Below are positions 40,911-52,579 of a stretch of DNA of 64,000 bases, piece by piece. The translations under genes and the position numbers were made by a program. This DNA is from Axinella damicornis (taxonomy: Eukaryota; Porifera; Demospongiae; Axinellida; Axinellidae). The notes below the pieces were generated by a model that worked only from the letters and a program-made list of their open reading frames with translations, made no database searches and was not told the origin of the DNA. The stretch spans positions 2,910,926 through 2,974,925 of the forward strand of contig OZ007506.1 in assembly GCA_963931865.1 (NCBI GenBank). Reading direction: 5' to 3'. The first letter of the stretch is position 1. Each line of letters starts with the position of its first letter.

Positions 40911-42179
40911 GCAGTTTGCTTCTCACACATGACATGTAGTGGGTAGCGCCAGCACTAGCACTTGTGAGATACGCTGTAAGTCCATCAGCCACCAGGTGTG
41001 GAGTGAATTTTGCATGCACATCACGTTGCATACTAAGTTTTATTCAACCTGTACACCAGCGCCAAAAGTCTAATCACATGCAACTATGTAAAACGTCACA
41101 TGCAGCACCTTTTTGTGCTTGTTGATAAGCCTGCAGTACGTACGTGTTTTGAAGTGCTCTGATCCAAACGATGGCAGTTGCAGCTGTAGCGTCAGGCTGA
41201 AGTGGGATGTGTACCACACCTCCTACCGTTTTGGTAACAAGCAACAATGTGAGTACCAAGAGCACATGATGACGTCATCGTCATAGCGATGGAGGAACGC
41301 CACAGTGCTGTCATCATGCACTCTTGCAGTGTATTACCACAGACTGCCTAAAGTGCTTCAGAGTGTCAATTAGCCTGGTTGCAGGGGGGTTAATTGATCA
41401 GTGAATCAGGATGCTGATTTGTCAGGTAACCATGGTAACACGTCCATGTAAACCATGGCTGCATGACCTTGTAGTTAATGTAACTTCTACTGTCATGGTT
41501 CATACCCCTCTCACTGTTTGGATGCGTGACTGCAGCTCCTTGCTCCCAAAGTTTACCTGTGGTACCTAATGTGTGATGGTTCAGCACATCCTTCCACACA
41601 CCTGTATCTATGTGTTTGCTCGCCCACTCACAGTTGTGCAGTGGTAGTCAGTTTTGTGTCTAACACAGAACCGAAATACTGGGGTGAGGGCGTGGTGATA
41701 CTTGTTACTTCCTTTTTATTCTGAATGAGCTGTCGCTGTCTAGTATACACATGGAGGCAAATTAAGTGCACTGCTACGATGGAATATGATTTGAGTTGTG
41801 CATGTATTTGAATGGATGTTATTGCTATCCTGTTCCCTCAATTCCTGCAATTTTTCTCCAAGCCTTTTTGCTCACGTTGTCAGTATCATCGAATTCAGCA
41901 TCCCGAGCAATTATTAGTACTGCAACATGAGTACATTGTCTTGATAGTTGATAATCCACTTCTGCGGTAGGAAGCAGTCATTGTCTTCAGTGCATATATT
42001 ATTGTGTTGACATTTCTCTTCGGTCGTCAAGCCCATCATTTGACAAGTGTGAAGTAATTCATGTCCAAGCCAATCATGTCAAGTATAAAAGGACCAGCTT
42101 CAGCCTCGGTGTACTTTCACTTTCTGATGCTTGTTGTTATCCCTGAAGTACACTTTTCCATTTCAAGGCTAGAGTATGC

Positions 42180-42217
42180 TGCCTCGTTCCCAGAACGAGA
42201 GCCTGGGAACAAGGCTA
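42180..42217. mobile_element. Mutator-like micro-MITE, 38 bp, perfect 9-bp target duplication
   Basis: Ends TGCCTCGTTCCCAG and CTGGGAACAAGGCTA. AGAGTATGC lies on both sides (42171-42179 and 42218-42226). Confidence 0.8.
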
Positions 42218-42689
42218 AGAGTATGCAGCCACCCCCAAGCTGTCTGAAGGACACACCTAAACTCTTGGAGTGTCATATTCCAAATGTTTTCTCTAGTGAC
42301 ACAATTAGCCTTAACTGGTTTAATCTCCTCAGACTGATCTGATTAATCCACTTTGCTCCTTTACCTCAAAGGCTTTGCTGTCTAGCCGAGTCTAGTCTGC
42401 TGGGTTGGTGGAATGATTGTGTCTCCAGACAGTGCATGTAGTTGTAGGGTATCCTCTTGAGGGGGTTTCCTGTACCTGCTAACTACAGACAACTCTTATT
42501 ACAGTAGTATCCGGTGGAATTTGTGTTAGTTCCTGAAAGACAAGGCAGTCAACTCAGTGGTTTCTTTGTGGGTTCAGAGCGCATTGCCAAATTTTGCAAT
42601 TCTTATTTTAACCCAATGTCACAGCACATGTGACACACAGCCTAAGGAATATTGGGTGTACTGGCCTCACCTTCTGCTTACATAAAGTG

Positions 42690-42862
42690 TAGTCGCTCGT
42701 TATTAGGTGCTCGTTATTAGTCGCTCGTTATTAGGCGCATGTGCCTACGTCTCCACAGGAAGGAATTATGTGAAGCAAGATGTGCTTAATTCAATTGGCA
42801 TTTCTCGAATAGAAATTGTGCTTCATTTTGAATTATAGCTTTTTCCACTCCGTAGGGTTGAA
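42690..42862 (+). repeat. Dispersed repeat with TAGTCGCTCGTTATTAGG ends
   Basis: One of four related copies (others at about 55260-55400, 58905-59060 inverted, and 60950-61312). Shared blocks are TCGTTATTAGGTGC, CCACAGGAAGGAA and AATTATAGCTTTTTCCACTC. The left end here is locally duplicated three times. Confidence 0.6.
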
Positions 42863-43427
42863 GCAGAGAATGACGTGCAACTGCGGTACATGTAGTTGGT
42901 GGCCTTGATCAATGATGTTTGCATCTGTGCTGCTACTACTAATTCAACTGCTTTAACTTCCTGCCTAGGGGCTGAAATGTGCCCATCTGTTGGCTAAATA
43001 TTGTCTGCTTGAAATTGGATGATGTCCTATGCAGGGAATGATTAAGTGGTTCCATAGTGTAATGATCTGACTATATCTGTCACTAAGTGTGTGCGTCCCA
43101 GTGGTTTGGGGGTGTGGTATGATTGATATTGATTGAGGATTGCTATAGGGACGGCATGGGTGCAACCCCACTAGTGTGGGTTTTGCACGTATGCTACTAA
43201 CCTGGTTGATTGATCATACTTCCTGAAAGTTGGAAGTTATGCAAATAAGCAGACTCACTTCTAGTGCTGGTTTTTTATGCTTTGTATTCATAGTGATGTG
43301 CAGTTTTTTCTGTCAGTTACGTATAGACAACATGTAAACAAAAATAAGGTAAATTGAATATGGATTTGGATCGTGTCAGCGTTACCTGCTCTTGTGTGGT
43401 TCATGCGTTCCTATAGCATGTACGTTG

Positions 43428-43944
43428 TAGGGCCTGAACGAATGGGGAATCCCCCCATTCGAATGTTCGGTAACTAACATTCGAACAACATTCGGTAGAA
43501 TCAAGATATTACATAACGAAGATCTTGCGCGACCATATCGGCAATTCGGTCGGTGATTAGCTTCGCACGACTGGTGGGGCACTTCGATCGGGCGATAAAA
43601 GCATTCAGAGTTGGATCGTGTTTCGATTTCGTCTTTTATTCGTTGCTGTGTACGCGGTTCAGGTGGTCGTGTAAGTTGGTCGTCCCTCCATGGTAAGTGT
43701 AACTTTTGTTGCACAACTTGCACTTCACTGTCTTGTGTCCTGTTATCACACGAGCAGAGCTACCTGCATCGCTATCGAGAACGCCACCAACAGCGCAGCC
43801 TCAGTCTCCGCCATCTTGCAGCTAGCTTAAGGTAGAACGTGGGGTGTGCGTTGATTAGAAATAGGTTCGAACATAAATTTTGCCGCTTCGAACGTTCGGG
43901 ATTCGAACGAACATTCGAATGTTGGTACATTCGTTCAGGCCCTA
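43428..43944 (-). mobile_element. hAT element remnant, 517 bp, perfect 8-bp target duplication
   Basis: Terminal inverted repeats TAGGGCCTGAACGAATG and complement, followed by further ATTCGAA-rich subterminal repeats. GTACGTTG flanks both ends (43420-43427 and 43945-43952). An 8-bp duplication and these ends are hAT traits. It retains a BED zinc-finger coding fragment, so it looks like a deletion derivative of an autonomous transposon. Confidence 0.85.
43636..43737 (-). pseudogene. BED-type zinc finger fragment of a hAT transposase
   Basis: The minus-strand frame reads VKCKLCNKSYTYHGGTTNL followed by HDHLNRVH and a stop. CxxC, the YHGGTTNL turn and the final HxxxxxH-type histidines fit the BED finger at the N-terminus of hAT transposases. 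The catalytic domain is absent. An ATG-led MAETEAALLVAF stretch just upstream is in another frame. Confidence 0.75.
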
Positions 43945-44568
43945 GTACGTTGTATGTTTTTTATGTTGCCTAGCAACTAAATCTTTGGCACATGGAATCT
44001 CCATGCCAACATGAAGGAAGCAAGTCTGTTACTGGCGTGGATTGGAATCCGGATCATGAAGTGTGCCATGTGGACTGCAGTCATGGGACAAATACACTTA
44101 ATATTGTTCTGTCAGTGTTGATGCTTGTGTAGCAGTTTGATCGTCACAGCTGCTGCTACCTCCGCGGCACTATCGCTATCACATGGACATGTTGATGTAG
44201 ACGACTTCTCTGGAGTTGGTAAATACTTTCTGTGTTTTTATCAACATCTGATCTTGTGAGAAGATGGTTTTTGAAAAGATATCACAAACTTGCTCTCTGG
44301 TTGGATGTGTTAAAACATGTGCTGAAAGCCTTAATAATATGATGTAATGAATGGCAGGGAATATCGGAGGTGGGGCGGCGAGCTCGTATAAATATTAGAC
44401 AGTGACTCATCATGTTATGAGAAAGTGTGCCTTTAATGAATTACTGACAGGGTAAGACCTCTTGGTCGGTGACTCATCAATTAAGCATCCCTACGTGTTA
44501 CATATATAATCATGCTCTCCTCATACTACCAGTATTGAAGCCTGGGATGCAGGGAGTCTGGGTTGAGC

Positions 44569-44608
44569 TTGCCTCGTTCCCAGGCCACACGGCCTGGGAA
44601 TGAGGCTA
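44569..44608. mobile_element. Mutator-like micro-MITE, 40 bp, perfect 9-bp target duplication
   Basis: TTGCCTCGTTCCCAGGCC and GGCCTGGGAATGAGGCTA surround a 4-base loop. GGGTTGAGC lies on both sides (44560-44568 and 44609-44617). Confidence 0.8.
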
Positions 44609-45218
44609 GGGTTGAGCCTCCTTTGCTAGCAACAGAGGGGAAGGAGCTCTTCGAACTTGACTGGGCGCTTCAGCTCAGTAGTAGCATTAAGTGTGAAGGC
44701 CTGTGATTGAACGTACGTACCAGGCAAATCTAATTATATGGAAGGCTATGCTAATCTTGTAATTATTATTGCCTTGTTACCCATAGCAACCCAGTGGCCT
44801 ATGATGCCCAGTAGTAATAAGCTTACAGTTTGTGTTGATAGCAAAAGTTTGAATGCGTCCAGTACCAAAGGGATAACACAAAACCAGTTATGGGCATATA
44901 CAGAACAAAAAAATTAATAGAGCAAGTTTACATCAGTATAATTATAGTTCTAAACCACCCAACAATCAATTTGACAATGAAGGAAGGAGTCGACCATTTT
45001 GATTACTTACTATTACATGTAGTAAGGGATGCTATAGGTGGGCTATTACGTCTGTCAAGTGACTGTTTAACACCGACTGCAAGGGGCACCTCTGCACTGA
45101 GCAAGTGGATTGAGTAGTACCACCTGAATTTCCTGAAAACTAGCTCCGAAGTGTCTAGGAAGTTTATATGTTCATTGTGTAAGTAGTTTTGTCTTCCCGC
45201 TGTGTCTCCACATGCAAG

Positions 45219-45394
45219 TTATTGTTATTCTCATTCTGCACAAGCCACCTACTCAGGAGACTGTACACCTCCAGTGCAGTCTCGAGATTGGTATGCATAT
45301 TCAGGATTCCAAAACAACCTCGACGGTGTACGAATTCCTGAGCATAATACATCAGCATCGATCTCGCACACTGGAATGTACCGTGCATGTCTGT
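45219..45394 (+). CDS. Candidate orphan internal exon
   Basis: A pyrimidine-rich acceptor (CTTCCCGCTGTGTCTCCACATGCAAG) precedes 58 open codons (HKPPTQETVHLQC, IGMHIQDSKTTSTVYEFLS, IIHQHRSRTLECTVHVC) that end exactly at TGT|GTGAGTATG. Composition looks coding. No family was recognised and no partner exon was found. The opposite strand is also open here, so strand is not certain. Confidence 0.25.
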
Positions 45395-46397
45395 GTGAGT
45401 ATGCATATTCAGTTGGCAGTGTTATAGATTATTTGCGACTGGCTATATACGCATCTGGCCATGGATTTGTATTACACCAGGACATTGTGAGGCCAGTGTA
45501 ATCAGGCTGCATGTGTTATAGCCACTATATAACAGAAAACGAATTGATACTACTGTTGTTGTGTTGGGGTATCAGGGCTTGAACCATTATACGTACATCT
45601 GATACATGCGCATATTCCACAAGAATGGGTGTAGCGCTCGAGCCCTTACTTTCAAGGTGTACATAATTTACTGTTTTGCCAAATACAAACACTTCCCTAG
45701 CACTAGGTCCAAGTGGTGTTCTCCCTGTGGTCCATTAGTTCCAGTATCAGCACTCTGAGAATGGACAGTCAGCACCCCTCCTCTCTGAGAATGGACAGTA
45801 AGACGCCCTGTCGCTGCCCACAACACCACAACAATACAAATTATTAATATGAATTAAATTTATGTATAATTATTTGTAAGAGTGCAGAGTTGCGGAGGAG
45901 GTGATAGGGACATCCCCCGAGGTGAATGGGTATATTTATACTACGTTTATGTCCTCATTTGATTGGTTAAAATCACTAGGTTTTGGTGACATCACTTACT
46001 CACCAACCTACTCTAGGCCGGGATCATGGCTGCTAGGTTCATACTATGTATGCAGTGAAAGTAGCACATTGAGTTAGATAGACCCCGCCCAGTAGAAGGG
46101 ACGGCCTGTGCAAGTTGTACAAAGACTCAGTTATTGCACAGGATTAAAAGCAGCTGACCGATGAAGTGAAACTGCTTGAGCTATAATACCACATGTATAT
46201 ATGTCCGCCATGAAAGATTTTATTCACAGCAGTTGCTGCACCTCACAAGTATGCAATAGCCTTGTGTGCAAGCCTCTCTAGTTTGATACAGTAGTGCAGA
46301 GGAGGAGAAAGACTTTCTGATCCATTACACATTTACAGTGCCTGAGTATTTTCTAACTTAGAGGTTGTCATCTTCTTATTAACATATAATGCATCCC

Positions 46398-46433
46398 TAG
46401 CCTCCTTCCCAGGCCAGCCTGGGAATGAGGCTA
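46398..46433. mobile_element. Mutator-like micro-MITE, 36 bp
   Basis: TAGCCTCCTTCCCAGGCC and GGCCTGGGAATGAGGCTA-type ends meet almost without a loop. Flanks (ATGCATCCC and TGTACATCC) are only partly alike, so the target duplication has decayed. Confidence 0.65.
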
Positions 46434-48184
46434 TGTACATCCCATACTTTGTATTAGTGTACATGTAAACACCTGCGTGATGTGTACGTGTATCTCTTGT
46501 AAGGGACATCCTATTTTGTGTTGTAAGCAATAAGAACTGCCAGCCTACGAGGGGCTGTATTGGTCCTCCACCTTGAACTCACATTTGGACAAGATTGTAA
46601 ACTTTCACTCTCGCTTGTATACTAAACTGATTTTCAAGGATGTACACAACGTTTTCTTTGTACTTTCAATTGTCATTGCGATTAGAAGCTGTAAAGTTTA
46701 AATTGAAATCCGTTGCTCTGATTTAATCTAGCAGTGATCACAGTCAAGAGCTGTGTAACATATATACAGATGGACAAATGTTCAGTAGTCTTAAATATCT
46801 CTGTCAGACTTAAAAAATGAAGCTTTCTGAGCCCTCCAATTCAAGCCAGTCATACCAAGGTTAAAGTTATAGACATACGTAGTTACTGTAACATTGAGTA
46901 TGTGAGCCACTGTGTTCAAGAGAGTGTGAGTACCTTAAAGTATAGCACTCTACCATTGCTGGTATGTATCTAGTTACCTTAGCGATGACATTGTAAAGCA
47001 ATCCTACTGTGTATCTGTACTATGATTTGTGGAGGACTCTTGTAAGGGATAGCAGGATGGTGACATCGTGTCCTACTTGATGTGGGTATCAGGAAATTAC
47101 TTCCTGGCAACCTGTAGAAATATCTTTGTTCATTTCTCTTGCTTCAGTCACTTGTGTCAGTGTGAGTCCCGTGCTGGGCAATTCTCGTTGTGGGGTCTAG
47201 CAAGCCAAGCTCTCACCTCCCTCATGGCATTTGCATTAATGTGGCACACAGTTCAGTTCTCTCTTTAGGGAGGGGACTCTTTACACTGACACACCGACAG
47301 CCTTGAGTGCTATATAGTGTCTCTGGTGAAGAACGTTAGCACTACATCCAGTGTCGGTTCATATTAATGCGAGATCGATAAGTGAGTATGTAGGCACCTA
47401 GCTCCTGACTTCTGTTACCCACAGATTGCTCATGTTTTCATTGTTTTGTCTGGCAACACATATCACATGTGCAGAATAAAACCAGCTGTAGGTCGCCATT
47501 CAACCTTCAGCAGAATGATAGTTAAGAGGTAGAGTTGCTCAAAAGACAATTGAAGGAGTCCCTCACTGGGACTGCTGCCAGAAGGCAAGCTAACAAAACA
47601 GCTGATATGTGTGTACAGAGGAGCACCTCTCAAACCAGTACAAGTTTAACAAGCTGAAATTTCAGGTGTTAGGTCTTCTAAAGCAGCAAGACAGCGACAC
47701 TGTCCCTCCTGACTTGCACTTTGCACAGGATGTCGTAGCAGTGCAGGTGTAGCAGTATATTGTGGCAGCGTGCTTGTTGTGTGGGAGGGATGACAGGATT
47801 GGGAACCAAAGGTGGTTTGCTGCCATCCTATTATTGTGGAGTTATTTGCTGCTGTAGTTTCCTTACTGAAAATGGCCTCTCTGTTGTGCACACTGGAGTA
47901 CCGTTTTGATCAAGATTGTAAGTGTGCATTGTATACTTTCATAGCCTCACGCAAGCTGAAAGCAATTTCTGCCACCCACTGGTGTGAATATGCGGTTGTG
48001 GATATATGCACCATTTCTGAAAGCTAGCAAGTTAATTGCTGAATGGCTGAGATAGTTTCTATTAGTGCATGCACCCTCTGAGATGCAGCAGAATTTCCAT
48101 GTAGAATTTACCCCCCCCCCCCCCCCTTCCCCTCCATGTTTGGTGTGCCATATCTGTCAAGTGAGCTGAACTGTGGGCCTAGAG

Positions 48185-48279
48185 TAGCCTCGTTCCCAGT
48201 CCCACGCCCAGCTTTTTGTCGCTTGCAGTACGGTACTGCAAGCGACGAAAAGCTGGGCGTGGGACTGGGAACGAGGCTA
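48185..48279. mobile_element. Mutator-like hairpin MITE, 95 bp, near-perfect palindrome
   Basis: The outer TAGCCTCGTTCCCAG arms continue inward as TCCCACGCCCAGCTTTT, then CGCTTGCAGTAC, meeting at the centre with nearly complete pairing. The flanks GGCCTAGAG and GGCCTAGGT share 7 bases. Confidence 0.72.
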
Positions 48280-48376
48280 GGCCTAGGTTCTGGCACCACT
48301 GTGTACATGTATATACGTAGCAGGGATTTTTCAGGGCTCTGCCTTCTGCTGTATATGCATGCCTCTCGACCCGCCC

Positions 48377-51260
48377 CTTGTGCAATACATCCTGAGTGCA
48401 CTCCAAGCAGTATGTTGGCTAGTATGTGCATGTACCTTTTTTTTTGCTGTGCACATGCACGACTGTTATTGTAAACTTCTGGGGAAAGAAATAGTATGTT
48501 GATGGATTGTGAATTGTATTCCGTTGTGCTTGGAGCACTTGCAGGAGTATGCCACCACTAGCTGATTGCTTTATGATAACGTGTTGTACCAGTCTGGTCA
48601 TCAGTCGGTGTGACCAAAGGCAACCTTCTCTTTGCTAATACCCTCTAGAAGATTCTGAATGAACGGCGGTACTGTACCACTGTGGTTAGTGGCAGTACTT
48701 CACTTAGCCAGCAAAAGGTAGGTATATACCACCGCTAATTACTGTGTGATAACAGGTTGTAATATTACCTTCCTGTTGGCTATTTACTAATGCCCTCCAG
48801 CCACAGGAAGCTCCTGAATGCAAGGCGGCACTGTGCCACTGTGGGTAATGTCGGTACTTCACCTAAACCCTGATTGTCCTGCAAGGTGCTCAAGAATGTC
48901 TGTTTGCAGAAGCCCTACAAGGGCAAGCGGTATACTTCATTATTGCTTTTGAGCGCTGGCATTTCCTGACCCCTACAAGTGGGTCTATCCTCCTTGTCTG
49001 ATACTCCAATTTGACTGGTACGAACCAGCCAATCCGTGACTGGCTGAAGTTTGAGACATTCAACATAGCAACGTTGCCAGTGAACTGGTACGGCAGACAT
49101 AAACACGTGCTACATGTACTTCACCACTGGCCTAGAGGTCCCAGGTTCCGGCCCAACTGTGCCACAGGGATTTTGGTGTCTCCTCCCTCAGTCAGCCCTA
49201 CCCCCAAAACTGAGAAGGGTTACCTTCGGAGGAGACATTATGCCACCTGTTTATATACATAATATTTTGCTTGTGGGTTTTGGCTTCTTGTCCATGCCCT
49301 TAGTAGTCACCACACAATACACGACCATTTAGGTTCTGCAAATCTCGGCTTCACCTTGTGCTGTTCATGCCTCTGAACCCTCCCCTTGTGCAAGATATAC
49401 ATCCCAAGTGTACCAAAATGGTACAGTATATACGTACGTATGTATAGGGGGAAAAACTTAATTTTTGTGGAGCTTGCTCTGCAACTGCACGGTTATTGTA
49501 GTGAACTTATGTGGTAAGAAATAGTATTATGTTGATGGATTGTGAATTGTGTTCTCACTTGCACAAGGTGTATGCCACCACTAGCTAATTGCTTTGCGAT
49601 ACCATGTTGTACTGTTGTCTTCTAGTCGGGTCATTGGTCGGTCTGACCAAAGGCAACCCTCTCTTTGCTAATACCCTCTCTTTGCTAGTACCCTCTAGAA
49701 GATTCCGAATAAATGGCGGCACTGTACCACTGTGGTTAATGGCGGTTCTGCAGAAGGTATATACCACCGCTAATTGCTTTGTGAGTAATCTATATTGTCT
49801 TCCCGTCTGGTCATTGGTTGGTCTTAACAAAGGCCATTGGCTATTTACTAATGCCCTCCAGCCACAGGAAGCTCCTGAATGCAAGGCGGCACTGTGCCAC
49901 TGTGGTTAATGTCGGTAAACTTTGATTGTCCCGCAAGGTGCTTAGAATGTCTGATGGCAGTAGCCCTACAGGGACAAGCGGTATACTTTATTCTTGCTCT
50001 TGAGTGCTGGCACTTCCTGACCCCTACAAGTGGGTCTATCCTCCTTTGTCTGATACTCCAATTTGACTGGTACGAACCAACCCAGTCCATGTCTGATACT
50101 CCAATTCGACTGTTTGACTGGTGCGAACCAGCCAGTCCATGATTGGCTAAAGTTTGAGACATTCAACATAACAACGTTGCCAGTGAACTGCTACACTGGA
50201 ATCCCCCCATCCCCCCTCGGGTACACATAAGCATGTGCTACTTCACCGTCGGCCTAGAGGTCCCAGATTCTGGCCCACTGTGCAACAGGGATTTTTGTCC
50301 AGGGTGGACTCAGCCCTGCCCCCAAAACTGAGAGGATTATCTTGTATCCTTCGGAGAGACATGATGCCACCTAGGTAATGCCTTCGTGTCCATGCCGTTG
50401 TTATAGTCACCACGAAATGTGCAAATCTCGGCTTCACCTTGTGCTGTAAAATGCATGCCTCTCAATCCACCCCTTGTGCAATACATCCTGAGTGCACTCC
50501 AAGTGGTACATTGACTAGTACGTATGTGTACTCGGAAAGAAAATGACACATATATAATTGTTATGAAGCTTGCTGTACACATGCACGGTTATTGTAAACT
50601 TGTGTGGTAAGAAATAGTGTGTTGGTGGATTGTGAATTGTGTTCTGTGCTAGGAGCACTTACAGAATGAGTATGCCGCCACTAGCTAATTGCTTTGCGAT
50701 AACGTTATACTAGTCTTCCTGTCTGGTCATTGGTCGGTCTGACCAAAGGCAACCCTCTTTACTAATACCTTCTAGAAGAACGGTAGTACTGTACCACTGT
50801 GGTTAGTGGCGGTACTTCACTTGGGTATATACCACCGCTAATTACTGTGTGATAACATGTTGTAATATTATCTTCCCGTTGGGTCGTTGGTTTGTCTTAA
50901 CAAAGGCAGGTGGCTATTTACTAATTCCCTCCAGCCACAAGAAGCTCCTGAATGCATGGCGGCACTGTGCCACTGTGGTTAATGTCGGTACTTCACATTG
51001 ACCCGCAAGGTGCTCTAGAACGTCTGATTGCAGAAGCCCTACAGGGACAAGCGGTATACTTTATTCTTGCTTTTGAGCGCTGGCATTTCCTGACCCCTAC
51101 AAGTGGGTCTATCCTCCTTGTCTGATACTCCAATTTGACTGGTAGGACTAGCCAGTCCATGATTGGCTGAAGTTTGAGACATTCAACATAACAACGTTGC
51201 CAGTGAACTGCTACGCTGGAATCCCCCCCAGGGTACACATAAACATGTGCTATTTTGCCA
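48377..51260. repeat. Three ~1-kb direct repeats, each with two internal sub-repeats
   Basis: Landmarks recur in the same order at about 48377, 49385 and 50471: CTTGTGCAA(TA)..ATCC, GTGTATGCCACCACTAGCTA, then CCTCCAGCCACA, CTGACCCCTACAAGTGGGTC and GAGACATTCAACATA. Within each unit, a ~150-bp module (GGTCGGTCTGACCAAAGGCAA .. GTACCACTGTGG) occurs twice in diverged form. No conserved reading frame runs through the units. Nature unknown; possibly a tandemly duplicated retro- or DNA element. Confidence 0.65.
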
Positions 51261-52480
51261 CTGGTGAAATCACATACCCTTAACGGTGCGTTTGTTTGTG
51301 CTTATCACTTTGAAGGTTGTACTACTCCTGTCTGCTGTCTGGGCCAGGAATACTGGAATCCAGTCTTCATGCAGGAATCCATGCTGAAATAAATATCATT
51401 AAGGCCATTACCACATTAGTCACAAGTGGTTGCGAGTGGTATTTGGTGTTGGCTGACAGTATTATGGTCAATCAATCCTGGCTGTCTACTTATTATTTAG
51501 GAAGTGGGTTGTATGGGTGCATATAGGACTAATGTGCTAATGATTTAGCCTCAAGGAATTGTCCCTTGCTATTGAATAAGAGAATCTTGTAATCAGAGCA
51601 GCTTTGAGCTTACTCTGACTAGACCCTGTCGCCACAATTGTCTTAGATCTGTTGCTTCTTGTGGTGTAATTTCCCTTCGACCTCCATATCATCTCTCCTG
51701 CTGTATTGATTTGAAAGTTATCATTTGAATGTTATCAAGCTCCTATTTATCTTGATTACAAAGGATTGAGTTCTTAGATCTATAACTTCTTGGGGTGTTA
51801 ATTTTTCTACTGTTCCTTTGAGGCCATTGCGATTTCGATCTCTCTTTCTCTTTCGCACAAACATGCAAATGATGCCACATGCCTTAATCAATTATGTGCC
51901 TAATAGCAATTTGCACTTAGGTTACAGTGGAGCAATGGTGGCTGAGGTTCGATAAATCAGATTGGCATTCAGCATCTAGAGCGGCAGTACGGACCCTTAT
52001 TGCTAGTTATTATTACATGTATATAAGTGCAATATGGCACAGTTGTACATTCATGCAACATGTAGTTATTGTGTTGCTATATAATACAAGGAAAGAGGAC
52101 AAGAATCTAATGATATGTACTCACCTCATGAGTCTTCCCCGAGATGCCAATTTGAACACTTGCCTTGCCGATGCTATACAAATGAATGATTGCTAAGACT
52201 CTGAGCCCATTAATAGAACCATTCGCCTGAGATGCTGCTAATAGGCAGCGTCCTTAGCCCGAGATGCCGATTTGAATACTTGCCTTGCCCATGGTACAAA
52301 TGAATGCTAGCTAAGATTCTGAGCCCATATGTCGTGATCATTGGCCCAGTTGCACTTGGCAACTACATGCGTATAGCATAGCAAGCCAGAAGTGATCAGG
52401 ACGTGACCAATCGGAAGTCTGAACTGATACTGTGCGCATGCAGTTTACAGCTGGAGTCTGTGACTCACCCTTGCACGAGC
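51261..52480. other. Intergenic, no gene recognised
   Basis: AT-rich sequence with one direct repeat around 52137-52190 and 52257-52330 (CGAGATGCC(A/G)ATTTGAA .. CTTGCC). Nothing else stands out. Confidence 0.4.
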
Positions 52481-52579
52481 GAAAGGTTACGGGATACTTG
52501 TGCGCCGCCGTGCGAAAGGTTACGGGATACTCGTGCGCCGCCGTGCGAAAGGTTACGGGATACTCGTGCGCCGCCGTGC
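52481..52579. repeat. 33-bp tandem repeat, three units
   Basis: The unit begins GAAAGGTTACGGGATAC and ends GTGCGCCGCCGTGC. The units are almost identical. The last unit forms the left end of a foldback element. Confidence 0.9.

Larger units (their letters stand above)
40911..45218. other. Gene-poor region with three transposon insertions
   Basis: No gene was recognised. Contents: micro-MITE 42180-42217, dispersed repeat 42690-42862, hAT element 43428-43944 and micro-MITE 44569-44608. The rest is AT-rich unique sequence with short, unremarkable frames. Confidence 0.5.
45395..48376. other. Intergenic, no gene recognised
   Basis: Contains two micro-MITEs (46398-46433 and 48185-48279) and a C16 run (48111-48126). 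Open frames around 47068-47268 and 47646-48027 are short and show no domain. Confidence 0.45.
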
